From: Willaertia magna
Lineage: Eukaryota; Heterolobosea; Eutetramitea; Acrasida; Naegleriidae
Assembly (NCBI GenBank): GCA_902984215.1
Contig: CADWAF010003118.1
Location: 1 to 12,065, forward strand
Length of the DNA stretch: 12,065 nucleotides
Reading direction: 5' to 3'
The notes beneath the pieces are model-generated. The model had not been told where the DNA came from. It worked only from the letters and a program-made list of their open reading frames with translations, and did not search any database. The translations under genes and the position numbers were made by a program. Positions 1 through 8,651 of the stretch are shown piece by piece (position 1 is the stretch's first letter; every line of letters begins with the position of its first letter).

Positions 1-1
1 T

Positions 2-1879
2 AAGCCATCTTCACCAGTAATGAATGATAATAATTATAACAATGCCATTCCCATTCCAAAAAGAAGAGTTTCAAATAGTGGATCTAGTCCAAACGTAAAG
101 ATTTCAGAACATAACCATCATCATCATCATTATACTCCAAACAGCAATAACAATGAAGAAAATTTTTCACCAAGTAGTCCACAATCCAAACGTAAGATTT
201 TTCAAAAACAACATTCAGAGTCTACAGTACAATTTTCTCCCGTAAATAATAATGGTGGGAATAATGGTGGAAGTAATGCGAATAGTCCAACGCAACAACA
301 TTATGGGTTAAATCATGTTTGTCAAGTACATAAAGATCAATTTTTAACTACAGTTTGTCATACATGTCAAGAAGAAATTATTTGCGCATTATGTGCAATT
401 TCAAAACATAAAGGACATGATGTTGATTTAATTGAAGAGATATTTGAAAAGGAAAAGTTTAAAATTAAAGATCAAATTACAAATTTACAAAATAATATTT
501 ATGAAAATTTAGAGAAATTTAAACAATGCAAATTAGAAAAAGAAAAGGCGGGAGAAGATTATATTTTGGAAACTTTTGAAAAAATTGAGAAAAAATTAGA
601 AGAAAAGAAAATAAATTTAATTGAACAATGGAAGAATTTAATTCAAGAAAAAGTTGGTGAAAAAGTTAATAATGGAACTTTACAATTAACTCAATTAAAA
701 TTTTTAACTGAAAATTTTTTAGAAAATTTAGAAAATTTAGATATTACAGAATTTATTAAAAAAAAGAAAAGTTTTATGTTTAATATTTTAATTCAACAAT
801 TTTTAGAAAATTTAAAAAGAATTGAATCTAATTTTTCTGTTGAAAAAGTTTGTAATTCTTTAAATTTAGAATTAAATATAAATGAAATATTTTCTTTAAT
901 TGATAATAATTTAGGTACTATTACAATTAATGAAAATAATCATAATTCATTAGAAAATAATGATTGTCCAATTCAAGGTAAATTTATCTCAAGTTTTGGT
1001 GGGAAAGGTACAGAAGATGGACAATTTACAAGTCCAACAGATATTTGTATAGATAGTCATGATAATATAATTATTTGTGATAATGAAAATAATAGAGTAC
1101 AAATATTTGATAAAACTGGTAAATTTATTAGAAAATTTAGAGTTCCAAAACCATATGGTGTTACAGTTGATTCAAAAGAGAATACTATTTTAGTAACAAG
1201 TGATGATCATTGTGTTTATTGTTTTGATTTGGTTGGTAATGAATTGGGTAAATTTGGTTCATATGGTACTGATTTTGGTCATTTTAGTTATCCTACAGGT
1301 GTATTTGTTGTTAATCCATCAAATAATACAACAGCTAATACAACAACACATAATGAATCTGGTAAGATTATTGTATGTGATCATCATAATCATAGATTAC
1401 AGATATTTGATAAAGATGGTACTTTTTTAAAGAGTTTTGGTACAAATGGTAATAGAGAATTAGAAGGTGGTTTTTATGGACCAAATTCTGTAGATTTAGA
1501 TATTGAAGGACATTTAGTTATAAGTGATAGATATAATTCTAGAATTCAAGTATTTACAACAGATGGTATTTTTATAAAGAAGATTACAACATCTTTATCA
1601 AAGAATGAATTTGATCCAACTGGTATTTGTTGTATTCACAAAAATCAATTTCAAAGTAATAATCACCCAAATAATATTCCTAATTTAGTTGTAGTTTGTG
1701 ATTATAATAATAATAGAATTCAAATATGGAATATTAATGAAGGTAATATGATTAAACAATTTGGAAGTTATGGAACTAATGAAGCTCAATTTGATGGACC
1801 AAATGCTGTTGCAATGACATCAGATGGATATTTGGTAGTTGTTGACTATCATAATCATCGTGTACAAATATTTAAATAA
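2..1879 (+). CDS. B-box / coiled-coil / NHL-repeat protein (TRIM-NHL-like, no RING), 5' partial
   Basis: The first in-window ATG is at 20, giving 619 residues, but the frame stays open to the window edge with Ser/Pro-rich codons like those that follow. The true start is therefore probably upstream; alternatively AG at 16-17 is a splice acceptor. Residue numbers count from that ATG. Residues 1-95 are low complexity, with a five-His run and SSP motifs. A complete B-box zinc site follows: C101, H104, C113, C116, C122, C125, H130 and H133. Residues about 135-300 are a Lys/Glu/Leu-rich coiled coil. Residues 320-619 hold six NHL repeats, most ending in a NNRVQIF-like strand, which suggests a closed six-blade propeller. 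Known TRIM-NHL proteins use the propeller to bind RNA or protein and a RING for ubiquitin ligation. No RING is visible here, so an adaptor or binding role is inferred. No intron is seen. The domain calls are firm; the function is not. Confidence 0.9.
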   Translation, partial: KPSSPVMNDNNYNNAIPIPKRRVSNSGSSPNVKISEHNHHHHHYTPNSNNNEENFSPSSPQSKRKIFQKQHSESTVQFSPVNNNGGNNGGSNANSPTQQHYGLNHVCQVHKDQFLTTVCHTCQEEIICALCAISKHKGHDVDLIEEIFEKEKFKIKDQITNLQNNIYENLEKFKQCKLEKEKAGEDYILETFEKIEKKLEEKKINLIEQWKNLIQEKVGEKVNNGTLQLTQLKFLTENFLENLENLDITEFIKKKKSFMFNILIQQFLENLKRIESNFSVEKVCNSLNLELNINEIFSLIDNNLGTITINENNHNSLENNDCPIQGKFISSFGGKGTEDGQFTSPTDICIDSHDNIIICDNENNRVQIFDKTGKFIRKFRVPKPYGVTVDSKENTILVTSDDHCVYCFDLVGNELGKFGSYGTDFGHFSYPTGVFVVNPSNNTTANTTTHNESGKIIVCDHHNHRLQIFDKDGTFLKSFGTNGNRELEGGFYGPNSVDLDIEGHLVISDRYNSRIQVFTTDGIFIKKITTSLSKNEFDPTGICCIHKNQFQSNNHPNNIPNLVVVCDYNNNRIQIWNINEGNMIKQFGSYGTNEAQFDGPNAVAMTSDGYLVVVDYHNHRVQIFK

Positions 1880-1917
1880 TTGTATTTTAAATGTACATAT
1901 TTTATATATATGAAGGA

Positions 1918-1923
1918 AATAAA
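1918..1923 (+). terminator. Polyadenylation signal AATAAA of the NHL gene
   Basis: AATAAA begins 39 nt after the TAA stop at 1877-1879, the distance expected for a short 3' UTR. The motif is common in AT-rich DNA, so position is the main support. Confidence 0.55.
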
Positions 1924-2023
1924 AATATTTATTGTTTTAATTGTTGTAAAAGTTTACAAGCGTATTTAAATTACATTTTGTTGTAAAAAAATGTTAAAAG
2001 TATTTCAATCCGTTGAGTTTACC

Positions 2024-2069
2024 TTGTAACAATTTCTTTATAATTGTAGGGCGGTTATTGTAACAATTT
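2024..2069 (+). repeat. Paired 12-bp direct repeat TTGTAACAATTT
   Basis: Identical 12-mers lie at 2024-2035 and 2058-2069, with start points 34 bp apart. A shorter inverted copy of the core (TGTTACAA) lies at 2146-2153. All are upstream of the VWA gene, so a regulatory role is possible but not shown. Confidence 0.5.
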
Positions 2070-2145
2070 AATTTTGCAAAAAACTCATATGCAACAAAAA
2101 GGATAGAGTTCCCATCTTCACTTTTAAAAATAAAAGTTTATTTAA

Positions 2146-2155
2146 TGTTACAACA
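2146..2155 (+). promoter_or_regulatory. Candidate core-promoter element TGTTACAACA, 60 bp before the VWA start codon
   Basis: The same 10-mer occurs at 7123-7132, also exactly 60 bp before the start codon of the TPR gene. The matching distance suggests an initiator or transcription-start element. This is inferred from two instances only. Confidence 0.4.
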
Positions 2156-2205
2156 AACACAAAATTCAAATTAAACAAAATTAAAAAAAATAATAAAAAA
2201 CAATA

Positions 2206-3871
2206 ATGCGTCTTGAAGAACAATCAACTCAAAGTAGTTCATCAACAAATAATAATAATGAACAACAACAATTATCACTTTCCTACGCTTTAGAATTTGA
2301 TCAAGTACAATTTAATTCTGTTCATCAACTATTCGGTATGGCATCAATTAAAGCTCCTTTATATGAATCTGAAGAAAGAAAATCAAGAGCTCCATTAGAT
2401 TTAATTTGTGTTATTGACAAGTCTGGAAGGTAAGATTTTTTTATTTATTTATTAAAATATTTATTAATATTTTATTTAATATTTTAATTTAAATGACCTT
2501 AATTTTAAAAATTATTATTATTGTAATAAATATTATTGTGAAAAATTAAAATAGTATGGAAGGAACTAAAATTGAATTAGTTAAACAAACATTATCATTT
2601 GTAATTGATCAATTAAAGAATGAAGATAGAATTTCTTTAATTGAATTTGATAATGATGTAAATACTTTAATTAATTTAACAAATATGAATGAATTTGGTA
2701 AAGAAAAGGCTAAAAAATCGGTTGATGGGATTAAAGTTGGTACAACTACAAATATTTCTGGAGCGATATTACAAGCCTTTGATGTTTTACGTAATCGTAA
2801 TAATCCTTCTAGTGTTAGTAGTATAATTTTATTTACTGGTAAGTTTATTTTTTATATTTATTGGTTTTTAAATATTTTATGGTTTAAATAATTTACAAAA
2901 AAAAAATAATTGCGCCAAAAATATTTTAAAAAAAATATACAGATGGTTTACCTACAAAGGGAATAACGGATAGCAATAAGATAAAGTTAATGGTTGAAAA
3001 GTTTATGAATAGTTATATTACTAATAATTCAACTTCTTTCTTTACTTTAGGTTTTGGTAATGAACATAATGCTAATTTATTAACTACAATCTCTCAAATT
3101 GGTGGAGGTTTATATTATTATATTGAAAAGGAAGATAAGATAGGAGAAGCCTTTATTGATATTCTAGGAGGATTAGTTTCAGTAGTTGCTCAACAAATTG
3201 TATTAAAGTTTAAAGTAAAGCATGATAACGTAAAATTTAAGGGTATTATTAATTCAGGTTATAATCCGCAAGTAATGATAGAGGGCAAAGAAGTACATTT
3301 AAGATTAGGAGATTTATATAGTGAAGAGGAAAGAGATATTATCTTTCAATTAGAATTAGGTAATGAACAAGGTGGAATTGAAAAGCAAGAATTACTTGAT
3401 TTAACGTTAGAATACTTTAATGTTATTGCAACTGAATTGGAAAAGAAGGAAGAAACAGTAATTGTTTGTAGAAGTGAAAGTACTAGAAATCTTAATGGTT
3501 TAGGCTTTCATAAAGAGATCGATAAACAACGTAATAGAATTACAAGTGCTGATGCAATCTCAAAGGCAAGAGAGTTAGCTGATCAAAATAAATTAACGGA
3601 GGCAAGAAATGTTTTGGAAGAAGCTATTGAGAAGATTCAAAAGTCAAGATCAAGTGAGGATACGTTTTGTCAAGGTTTAATTAAGGATTTGAAAGATTGT
3701 TTAGTTGAAATGAGAAGTGAAGAATCTTATCACACTGTTGGTAATAAGGTATTAAACACACATTGGTGTTCTGCTGTGCAACAAAGGTCTAATACTAGAT
3801 CAACAAATTATGAAAATTCACATAAGAAGGCATTAAAGGCCAAGATGGTTCACTTTAATGTTAGCAAGTAA
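2206..3871 (+). CDS. VWA-domain protein, three exons, 478 aa
   Basis: Exons are 2206-2429, 2555-2838 and 2943-3871, joined by GT-AG introns of 125 and 104 nt. Splicing keeps one frame of 478 codons plus stop, and both joins restore VWA motifs. The first completes D71-K-S73-G-S75-M, and the second completes T169-D170-G171. With T140 in the GTTTN stretch, this gives a full metal-ion-dependent adhesion site (MIDAS). The VWA fold spans about residues 63-250. A beta-rich region (about 255-325) and a helical tail with a TPR-like hairpin (about 365-400) follow. This layout recalls VWA proteins with a C-terminal Vwaint-type region in plants and protists, but that match is from memory. No signal peptide or membrane segment is seen, so a cytosolic metal-dependent protein-binding role is likely. 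The partner is unknown. The start ATG follows an A-rich leader. Confidence 0.88.
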
Positions 3872-3914
3872 TTTTGTAAAATATTTATTTGTTCATGTCA
3901 AATATTGTTTATAA

Positions 3915-3928
3915 TTTATTACAATAAA
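3915..3928. terminator. Facing polyadenylation signals for the convergent VWA and acyltransferase genes
   Basis: Plus-strand AATAAA at 3923-3928 serves the VWA gene. TTTATT at 3915-3920, which is AATAAA on the minus strand, serves the acyltransferase gene. A second minus-strand signal lies at 3884-3889. The two stop codons are only 67 bp apart, so cleavage downstream of either signal would make the mRNA tails overlap. Confidence 0.5.
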
Positions 3929-3938
3929 AAGTGTACAT

Positions 3939-6425
3939 TTAAACAATATCCAAAACAACTTCTTCACTATTGTTGTGCAATAGATAACTATTATCTCTTC
4001 CCACAATATCATTAATAGGAATTTGGTTTTTCTTACAAAAATCTAACATGTAATTAGAAATTTCAATTTCATAAATTTTATCATATTTTGGTTTCTTTTC
4101 AAACCAAAATTCAATAAAGTTTGCCATATTTCCTTTATCAAATAAATTAACAAAATTAATTCTATCATAAGCATTATATAAAAATAAATAAATAAAATAA
4201 TTATAATTTCTTTGTGCATATTGTGTTAAATATTGATTTGGTCTCATATAAATATATCTTTCTGGAAGTAAACTTTCAATATAAGTTGTATTAAATATAA
4301 ATCCCTTAGTTTGTTTTACAAGTAAAGCTCCAACAAAATAAACTAAAACAAAATTAAATATACTAAAATAAGTAATCTCAGGTAACTTAATAAATACAAT
4401 ATATAACCCATCTAAAATAACATTATTAAATAATACTACATTACCATAATCATGATTCCAAATATTCTTAATACTATTAATTGTACCATATTGAAAAACA
4501 GCTCCAACAACATAAGCTGAATAAACTAAAATAACAAAAAGACGATGATTTAACTCTCCAACTGGATTTAATGTCCATCCACAATAATGATCAAACCTAG
4601 TAATAATCTGTTCTGTTAATCTATCATATCTAGCACGAATAGGTTTATGTATCATTAATTGTTCACTATAATAAGCCTTTGCTTTATCATCTTGAAAAAC
4701 TCTATAGCCTTCCTTCTCTAAAAACACTTTATCAATTGCGGAACCATTTTCTTTACCGTAAAATCCGGGATCGCTTTTAAAAGATAATAAATACCATGTA
4801 TATAACATAATGGCCATTGAAATAAAGAAAAGTGGAGTAATAAATAGGTTTGTAAATAGTGGATCTACCAATACTAAATAAGGATACATATGGAATAGAT
4901 AAGTAATAACGAAAGCAATGGCAGTTCCAAGAAATACTCCTAATAAATAATATCTTCTTTCAGCTAGCTCTCTACCACCACTCTGTTGTTGTTGATGTTT
5001 ATGAGAGTGGCTATTACCATGACTATGTCCATGAACTTGTCTAATTTTAGCATAAAAAATAAATATTGAAAGTATTGCTAAGAATGAAATATAAATTGGA
5101 AATAAACCAAAAATAATTTCTAAAATAGGAATAAATAAGGTAGTATTAATAAATTGTTTTCTACAATTTAAATCTAACCTTAACGTTTGATTAACAGTAA
5201 TTGATTGATGTCTTAAAATCTCATTCATCTCATTAGATAAAATCTTTTCATTAACATGATAGTTTTTATAAGTTAAAAATTCTTCATTAATTATTGAAGA
5301 ATAATTTAAGGCTAAATAGTTATTTCTATTATAACATTCCATAAACTTTTCTACCATATCTGACATGTAAATATTATCATTAGAACCATTTCCTTCACTT
5401 AAAGGTCCTTGATTAAAAGTTTGTATATAGTCCGCAACTGTATTATTTTGTAGATCAACATCTTCGGAAAGTAAATTTAAGATTTTTGATTCACCTAAAA
5501 TGATTTCTAAAGTTAAAATTTCATTTAAAATATATCTCATAATGTTTAAATAGCCTTTTCTTGCAATCCAATGTAGAATTGTTCTTTGATTTGCATCTTT
5601 TGCTGTTAAATAAAGATAAAATTGGTAAAGTGTTTGTTTATCAGTTTTTAAATGATATTTAATGAATTGTATAATGTATTTAATGATACCTAAATGTCCA
5701 ACATAACAAGCCCAATGTAATAAAGTATGTTGTTCGGAATCTAAATGTTCTTCATTCTCTCTTAATTCTCTTAAAAATTCACCATCAATTAAATTTTCTT
5801 CATTATTATTCCCGCCAATTTTATTTTTAGCGCCAATTTTTAATAATAACGGTAAAAAATATTGAACAATTGATAAATTATCATTTTGTATAGCAATAAC
5901 AATCATATTATGTCTTGTATTTTCTTCTTTATGAATAGAATATAATTTTCTAAATAAATCATATTCATCTTCTAAATTATAAATTTGTTGATATTCTTTC
6001 ATTAAAGTTTGAACTACATTTAAATTTCCACCCATAATAGCCCACATAAAAGGTGTTTGTTTTTCATCATTTTGATTACAATATAATCCATCAAGTTTAG
6101 CACCATATTTAATTAATAATTGTACCATTTCATTATATCCTTCAATACAAGCTATATGTAATGGTGTTGCTCCACGATCATCATCATATTCATCATTAAT
6201 TTCACAATAATATTCATTTATTAGAAAATGAGCTAATGGTAAATTATTTGTTTTAATTGCATCAAAAATATTTTTATTTTCAAATTTTATTCCTTTATTT
6301 CTTTTCATTAAAGAAGGTGAAATTAAAGGAGTAATTAATTGATGATGATTAATAATATCAGAGGATGTTATTGGTTCAAATTCTATTTGTAGATTATTGT
6401 TAGTACCACCTCCACTATTAGTCAT
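3939..6425 (-). CDS. Ankyrin-repeat S-acyltransferase, Akr1/HIP14 type, with DHYC active site
   Basis: This is one open exon of 828 residues. The start follows an A-rich leader, with an in-frame stop upstream at 6468-6470. About five to six ankyrin repeats cover residues 50-305, the clearest being RGATPLHIA, HTLLHWA and RTILHWIA. Six membrane helices are predicted near 427-443, 445-461, 492-511, 525-548, 629-648 and 685-704, the topology of Akr1 and HIP14. Core acyltransferase motifs are present: DPG 552-554, DHYC 612-615 with catalytic C615, NHR 626-628, a TTxE-like TTYIE at 713-717, and a PaCCT-like stretch at 760-774. Such enzymes attach palmitate to cysteines of membrane-associated proteins, typically at the Golgi, and the ankyrin repeats bind substrate. 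Oddly, the cysteine-rich domain before DHYC has lost its zinc-ligand cysteines. A His-rich run (465-477) lies in the loop after helix 2. Family is secure; activity is inferred. Confidence 0.9.
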   Translation of the reverse strand: MTNSGGGTNNNLQIEFEPITSSDIINHHQLITPLISPSLMKRNKGIKFENKNIFDAIKTNNLPLAHFLINEYYCEINDEYDDDRGATPLHIACIEGYNEMVQLLIKYGAKLDGLYCNQNDEKQTPFMWAIMGGNLNVVQTLMKEYQQIYNLEDEYDLFRKLYSIHKEENTRHNMIVIAIQNDNLSIVQYFLPLLLKIGAKNKIGGNNNEENLIDGEFLRELRENEEHLDSEQHTLLHWACYVGHLGIIKYIIQFIKYHLKTDKQTLYQFYLYLTAKDANQRTILHWIARKGYLNIMRYILNEILTLEIILGESKILNLLSEDVDLQNNTVADYIQTFNQGPLSEGNGSNDNIYMSDMVEKFMECYNRNNYLALNYSSIINEEFLTYKNYHVNEKILSNEMNEILRHQSITVNQTLRLDLNCRKQFINTTLFIPILEIIFGLFPIYISFLAILSIFIFYAKIRQVHGHSHGNSHSHKHQQQQSGGRELAERRYYLLGVFLGTAIAFVITYLFHMYPYLVLVDPLFTNLFITPLFFISMAIMLYTWYLLSFKSDPGFYGKENGSAIDKVFLEKEGYRVFQDDKAKAYYSEQLMIHKPIRARYDRLTEQIITRFDHYCGWTLNPVGELNHRLFVILVYSAYVVGAVFQYGTINSIKNIWNHDYGNVVLFNNVILDGLYIVFIKLPEITYFSIFNFVLVYFVGALLVKQTKGFIFNTTYIESLLPERYIYMRPNQYLTQYAQRNYNYFIYLFLYNAYDRINFVNLFDKGNMANFIEFWFEKKPKYDKIYEIEISNYMLDFCKKNQIPINDIVGRDNSYLLHNNSEEVVLDIV
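4995..5033 (-). repeat. His-rich codon run in the acyltransferase (HGHSHGNSHSHKH)
   Basis: Residues 465-477 hold seven histidines in 13 positions and are followed by four glutamines. By predicted topology this is the cytosolic loop between membrane helices 2 and 3. Similar runs occur in zinc-transporter loops, but simple-sequence expansion is an equal explanation. Confidence 0.7.
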
Positions 6426-6579
6426 TTTTTTATTTTCTTTTTTGTGAAATGTTGTTGCATCACCATCTTATCTTCATAGGATTAATGATGATTTGTTGTT
6501 ATCTATTTCTTTGTACGTTTGTTGTTAAGGCTATACTGTACGTAGGCTTGAAAGCTTATCTGTTTTGCTGAACTGTTTT

Positions 6580-6587
6580 TTTGGCGC
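6580..6587 (+). promoter_or_regulatory. E2F-like site TTTGGCGC
   Basis: This exactly matches the general eukaryotic E2F/DP consensus TTTSSCGC within the divergent promoter region, about 155 bp upstream of the acyltransferase start. A single match of this length is weak evidence, and whether the organism has E2F is not shown here. Confidence 0.25.
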
Positions 6588-7122
6588 TACTATTAAATAA
6601 TAAGGTTCACTACCTTCTTGGCGGTTAAAAAATTTGTTAAATTAACTGTAGGCTGGTGGAATAAGAAATAGTAAAACACTAGATGTTTTTAAAGAAGAAT
6701 ATTCGCTTGTAATTTTCAAGACCTCTATCGCTAGCTACATAAAAAAATCTTTTGTATTGTTCATTAGCCTTGAAAACAAACTTTTCCTTTAAGCAATAAT
6801 ACGATATTTCTAATGAAAAACAAGCCACTGACCCAAACACAAATAAAGAAGAATATGGTTGAAAATAACATCAAACATACAGTAAAAGGAAAATGGAAAA
6901 TGCAAAATGCTTAGATGTCTTTCATTTCATTCAGTCATGCAAATTAATTGTTTAAACAGCAACAACGTCGATACCTTCCCATCAAACAGGGTAACGAATA
7001 TACTTGATTAGATGAAGGGATGTCAAAAATATCATCGCAAACAAACTCTTTAAAGCAAGAAGAACACACAACAAGTCAAAAACATCAAAAAAAATTGTTA
7101 AATACAACAATTCAATAATAAC

Positions 7123-7132
7123 TGTTACAACA
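7123..7132 (+). promoter_or_regulatory. Candidate core-promoter element TGTTACAACA, 60 bp before the TPR start codon
   Basis: This is the second copy of the 10-mer seen at 2146-2155, at the same distance from its ATG. A related TACAACAAG lies at 9151-9159, 40 bp before the Arf start. Confidence 0.4.
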
Positions 7133-7182
7133 GCAAGAAAATATCAAACGATTTTTTTATATCTAATTATTATTATTAACTA

Positions 7183-8651
7183 ATGTCCCAACAACATCAT
7201 CTCCAACATAATATTTATCAATTACTTGAAGCTGGATTTACTAACTTGTATGTGACGTCAAAATTTCAAGAAGCAATAAAATGTTTTGACCACATTCTAC
7301 AAAATATTGATGCCAACAACATTGAAGGTATGTTTTTTAAACTTTGCGCATTTATTAAATTATTTAAACTATTATTATTTACAATACAGCGCTATACCAC
7401 AAAGGAGTAACTCTATACGTTATGGCACAATTTAATGAAACCATTCAAATACAAGATAGAGTACTATCTTTAGATCCAAACTATTATTGGGCATATGTAA
7501 TTAAAGGAAATGCATTAAATGAACAAGGTGAATTTAAATTAGCAATGGAAACATTTCAAAAATGTATAAATTTAACAGGTGAAAATTTTGATGTAGTTTT
7601 TAATGCAAGTGGTAATTGTTTTTTCTTACAAGAAAATTATGAAAGAGCATTAACTACATATAATAGAGCAATTGAATTATCTTTAAAGAATTTTACTTTA
7701 AATCATATTCATCAAGATGATGTAATTCATCGTCAAATACAACAAGATCAAGAATTATCAAATTTATTATTATCTAATAATGTTAATAATAATAGCAATG
7801 ATTTAATGATTGATAGTTTAGATTTAAATAGTTTAAGTTTAGCTCAACAACATATTGTAAATCGTTATAAGGAATTGAAATGGAGTGGTACTTGTTTAAC
7901 AATGTTAAATAAGGGATTAACTTTAATTTGTTCACACAAATTTTATGAAGCTTTACAATGTTTTGTAAAGATTGTTAATGTTACACATGCTTTAGTTAAT
8001 AACTATTCAACAACAACTGCTACAAATCAACAACAAAATAATTGTCACTTTTCTATATTAAGAAATTTACAAGCACATTCTTCAATGAATGTTAACAAAA
8101 TTAAGAATAATAGATTATTAGCATATGATAATAGAACTGCTTATTGTATTGCATATTCTGGTATTGCAATAATATGTGAAGCATTAGCCTCTCCTTTATT
8201 TAAGAATCATTCAAGTAATTGCAATGATAATAATATAATGAAAGATGATGAAGAAGAAGAAGATAATCAAGAATTCTATTTAACTTTATCAAAATGTTTC
8301 TTTCAAGTAGCTCAACAATTAGTTGAAGATGAAAGAATGAAAAGAGAATTATTATATTTTAAAGGAGAAGGATTAAGAAAAATAAGAGATCATAAAGAAG
8401 GTATAAATTGTTTTACAAAAGGATTAGAATTAAATCCAAAAGAAGTTAGAAGTATGATTGGTTTAGGTAGAGTTTATATGGAAATGAAAAATTATAAATT
8501 ATCTAGGTTTTATTTTCAAAGAATTATTGATACAACAAATCATGAACATCCAATGGCTGTACAGTTTTTAAGGGAATTAAAAACACAAGTACCTATTCCA
8601 ACGGAGAGAATGATGAATAATTTAATTGATATTAGTTTTAATTTTCAATAA
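7183..8651 (+). CDS. TPR-repeat protein, two exons, 468 aa
   Basis: Exons are 7183-7327 and 7390-8651, separated by a 62-nt GT-AG intron (7328-7389). The join gives ...NNIEALYHKGVTLY..., which continues a tetratricopeptide repeat across the junction, so the first exon is real and M60 is not the start. Repeats are visible near residues 12-45, 49-80, 83-116 and 117-150. Another pair lies near 370-434, where FTKGLELNPK is typical of the A/B helix hairpin. The middle (about 165-345) is less regular, with an Asn/Gln-rich stretch and an acidic insertion (DDEEEEDNQE) near 350. There is no catalytic domain, signal peptide or membrane helix. TPR arrays act as protein-docking scaffolds; the partner and pathway cannot be read from this sequence. 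A TSS-like element lies 60 bp before the ATG. Confidence 0.85.

Larger units (their letters stand above)
1880..2205. other. Intergenic gap: 3' flank of NHL gene and promoter of VWA gene
   Basis: This 326-bp gap holds the polyadenylation signal of the upstream gene, two direct copies of TTGTAACAATTT, a TGTTACAACA element 60 bp before the next start codon, and an A-rich leader directly before the ATG. No ORF or RNA gene was recognised in it. Confidence 0.7.
6426..7182. other. Divergent intergenic region between acyltransferase and TPR genes
   Basis: These 757 bp separate two outward-facing starts and presumably hold both promoters. By hand count GC is uneven: 35% over 6541-6600, 23% over 6661-6720 and 40% over 6961-7020, above the lowest coding blocks. 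Visible features are an E2F-like TTTGGCGC (6580-6587), ACAACAA motifs on the minus strand near 6492-6501 and 6517-6528, a short uORF from 7012 (13 codons), and TGTTACAACA at 7123-7132. No tRNA or convincing ORF was found. Confidence 0.65.

Noticed and set aside
1200..1430. Plus-strand frame inside the NHL gene
   Set aside because: It is an alternate-frame shadow of the NHL repeats, rich in Ile/Leu/Val from shifted codons, with no domain.
2556..3871. Three separate small genes in the VWA region
   Set aside because: GT-AG splicing joins them in one frame and restores the DxSxS and TDG motifs, so they are one gene.
6602..6616. tRNA B-box-like GGTTCACTACC and a 5-bp hairpin
   Set aside because: There is no acceptor or anticodon stem, the B-box match is imperfect, and a 5-bp stem is expected by chance.
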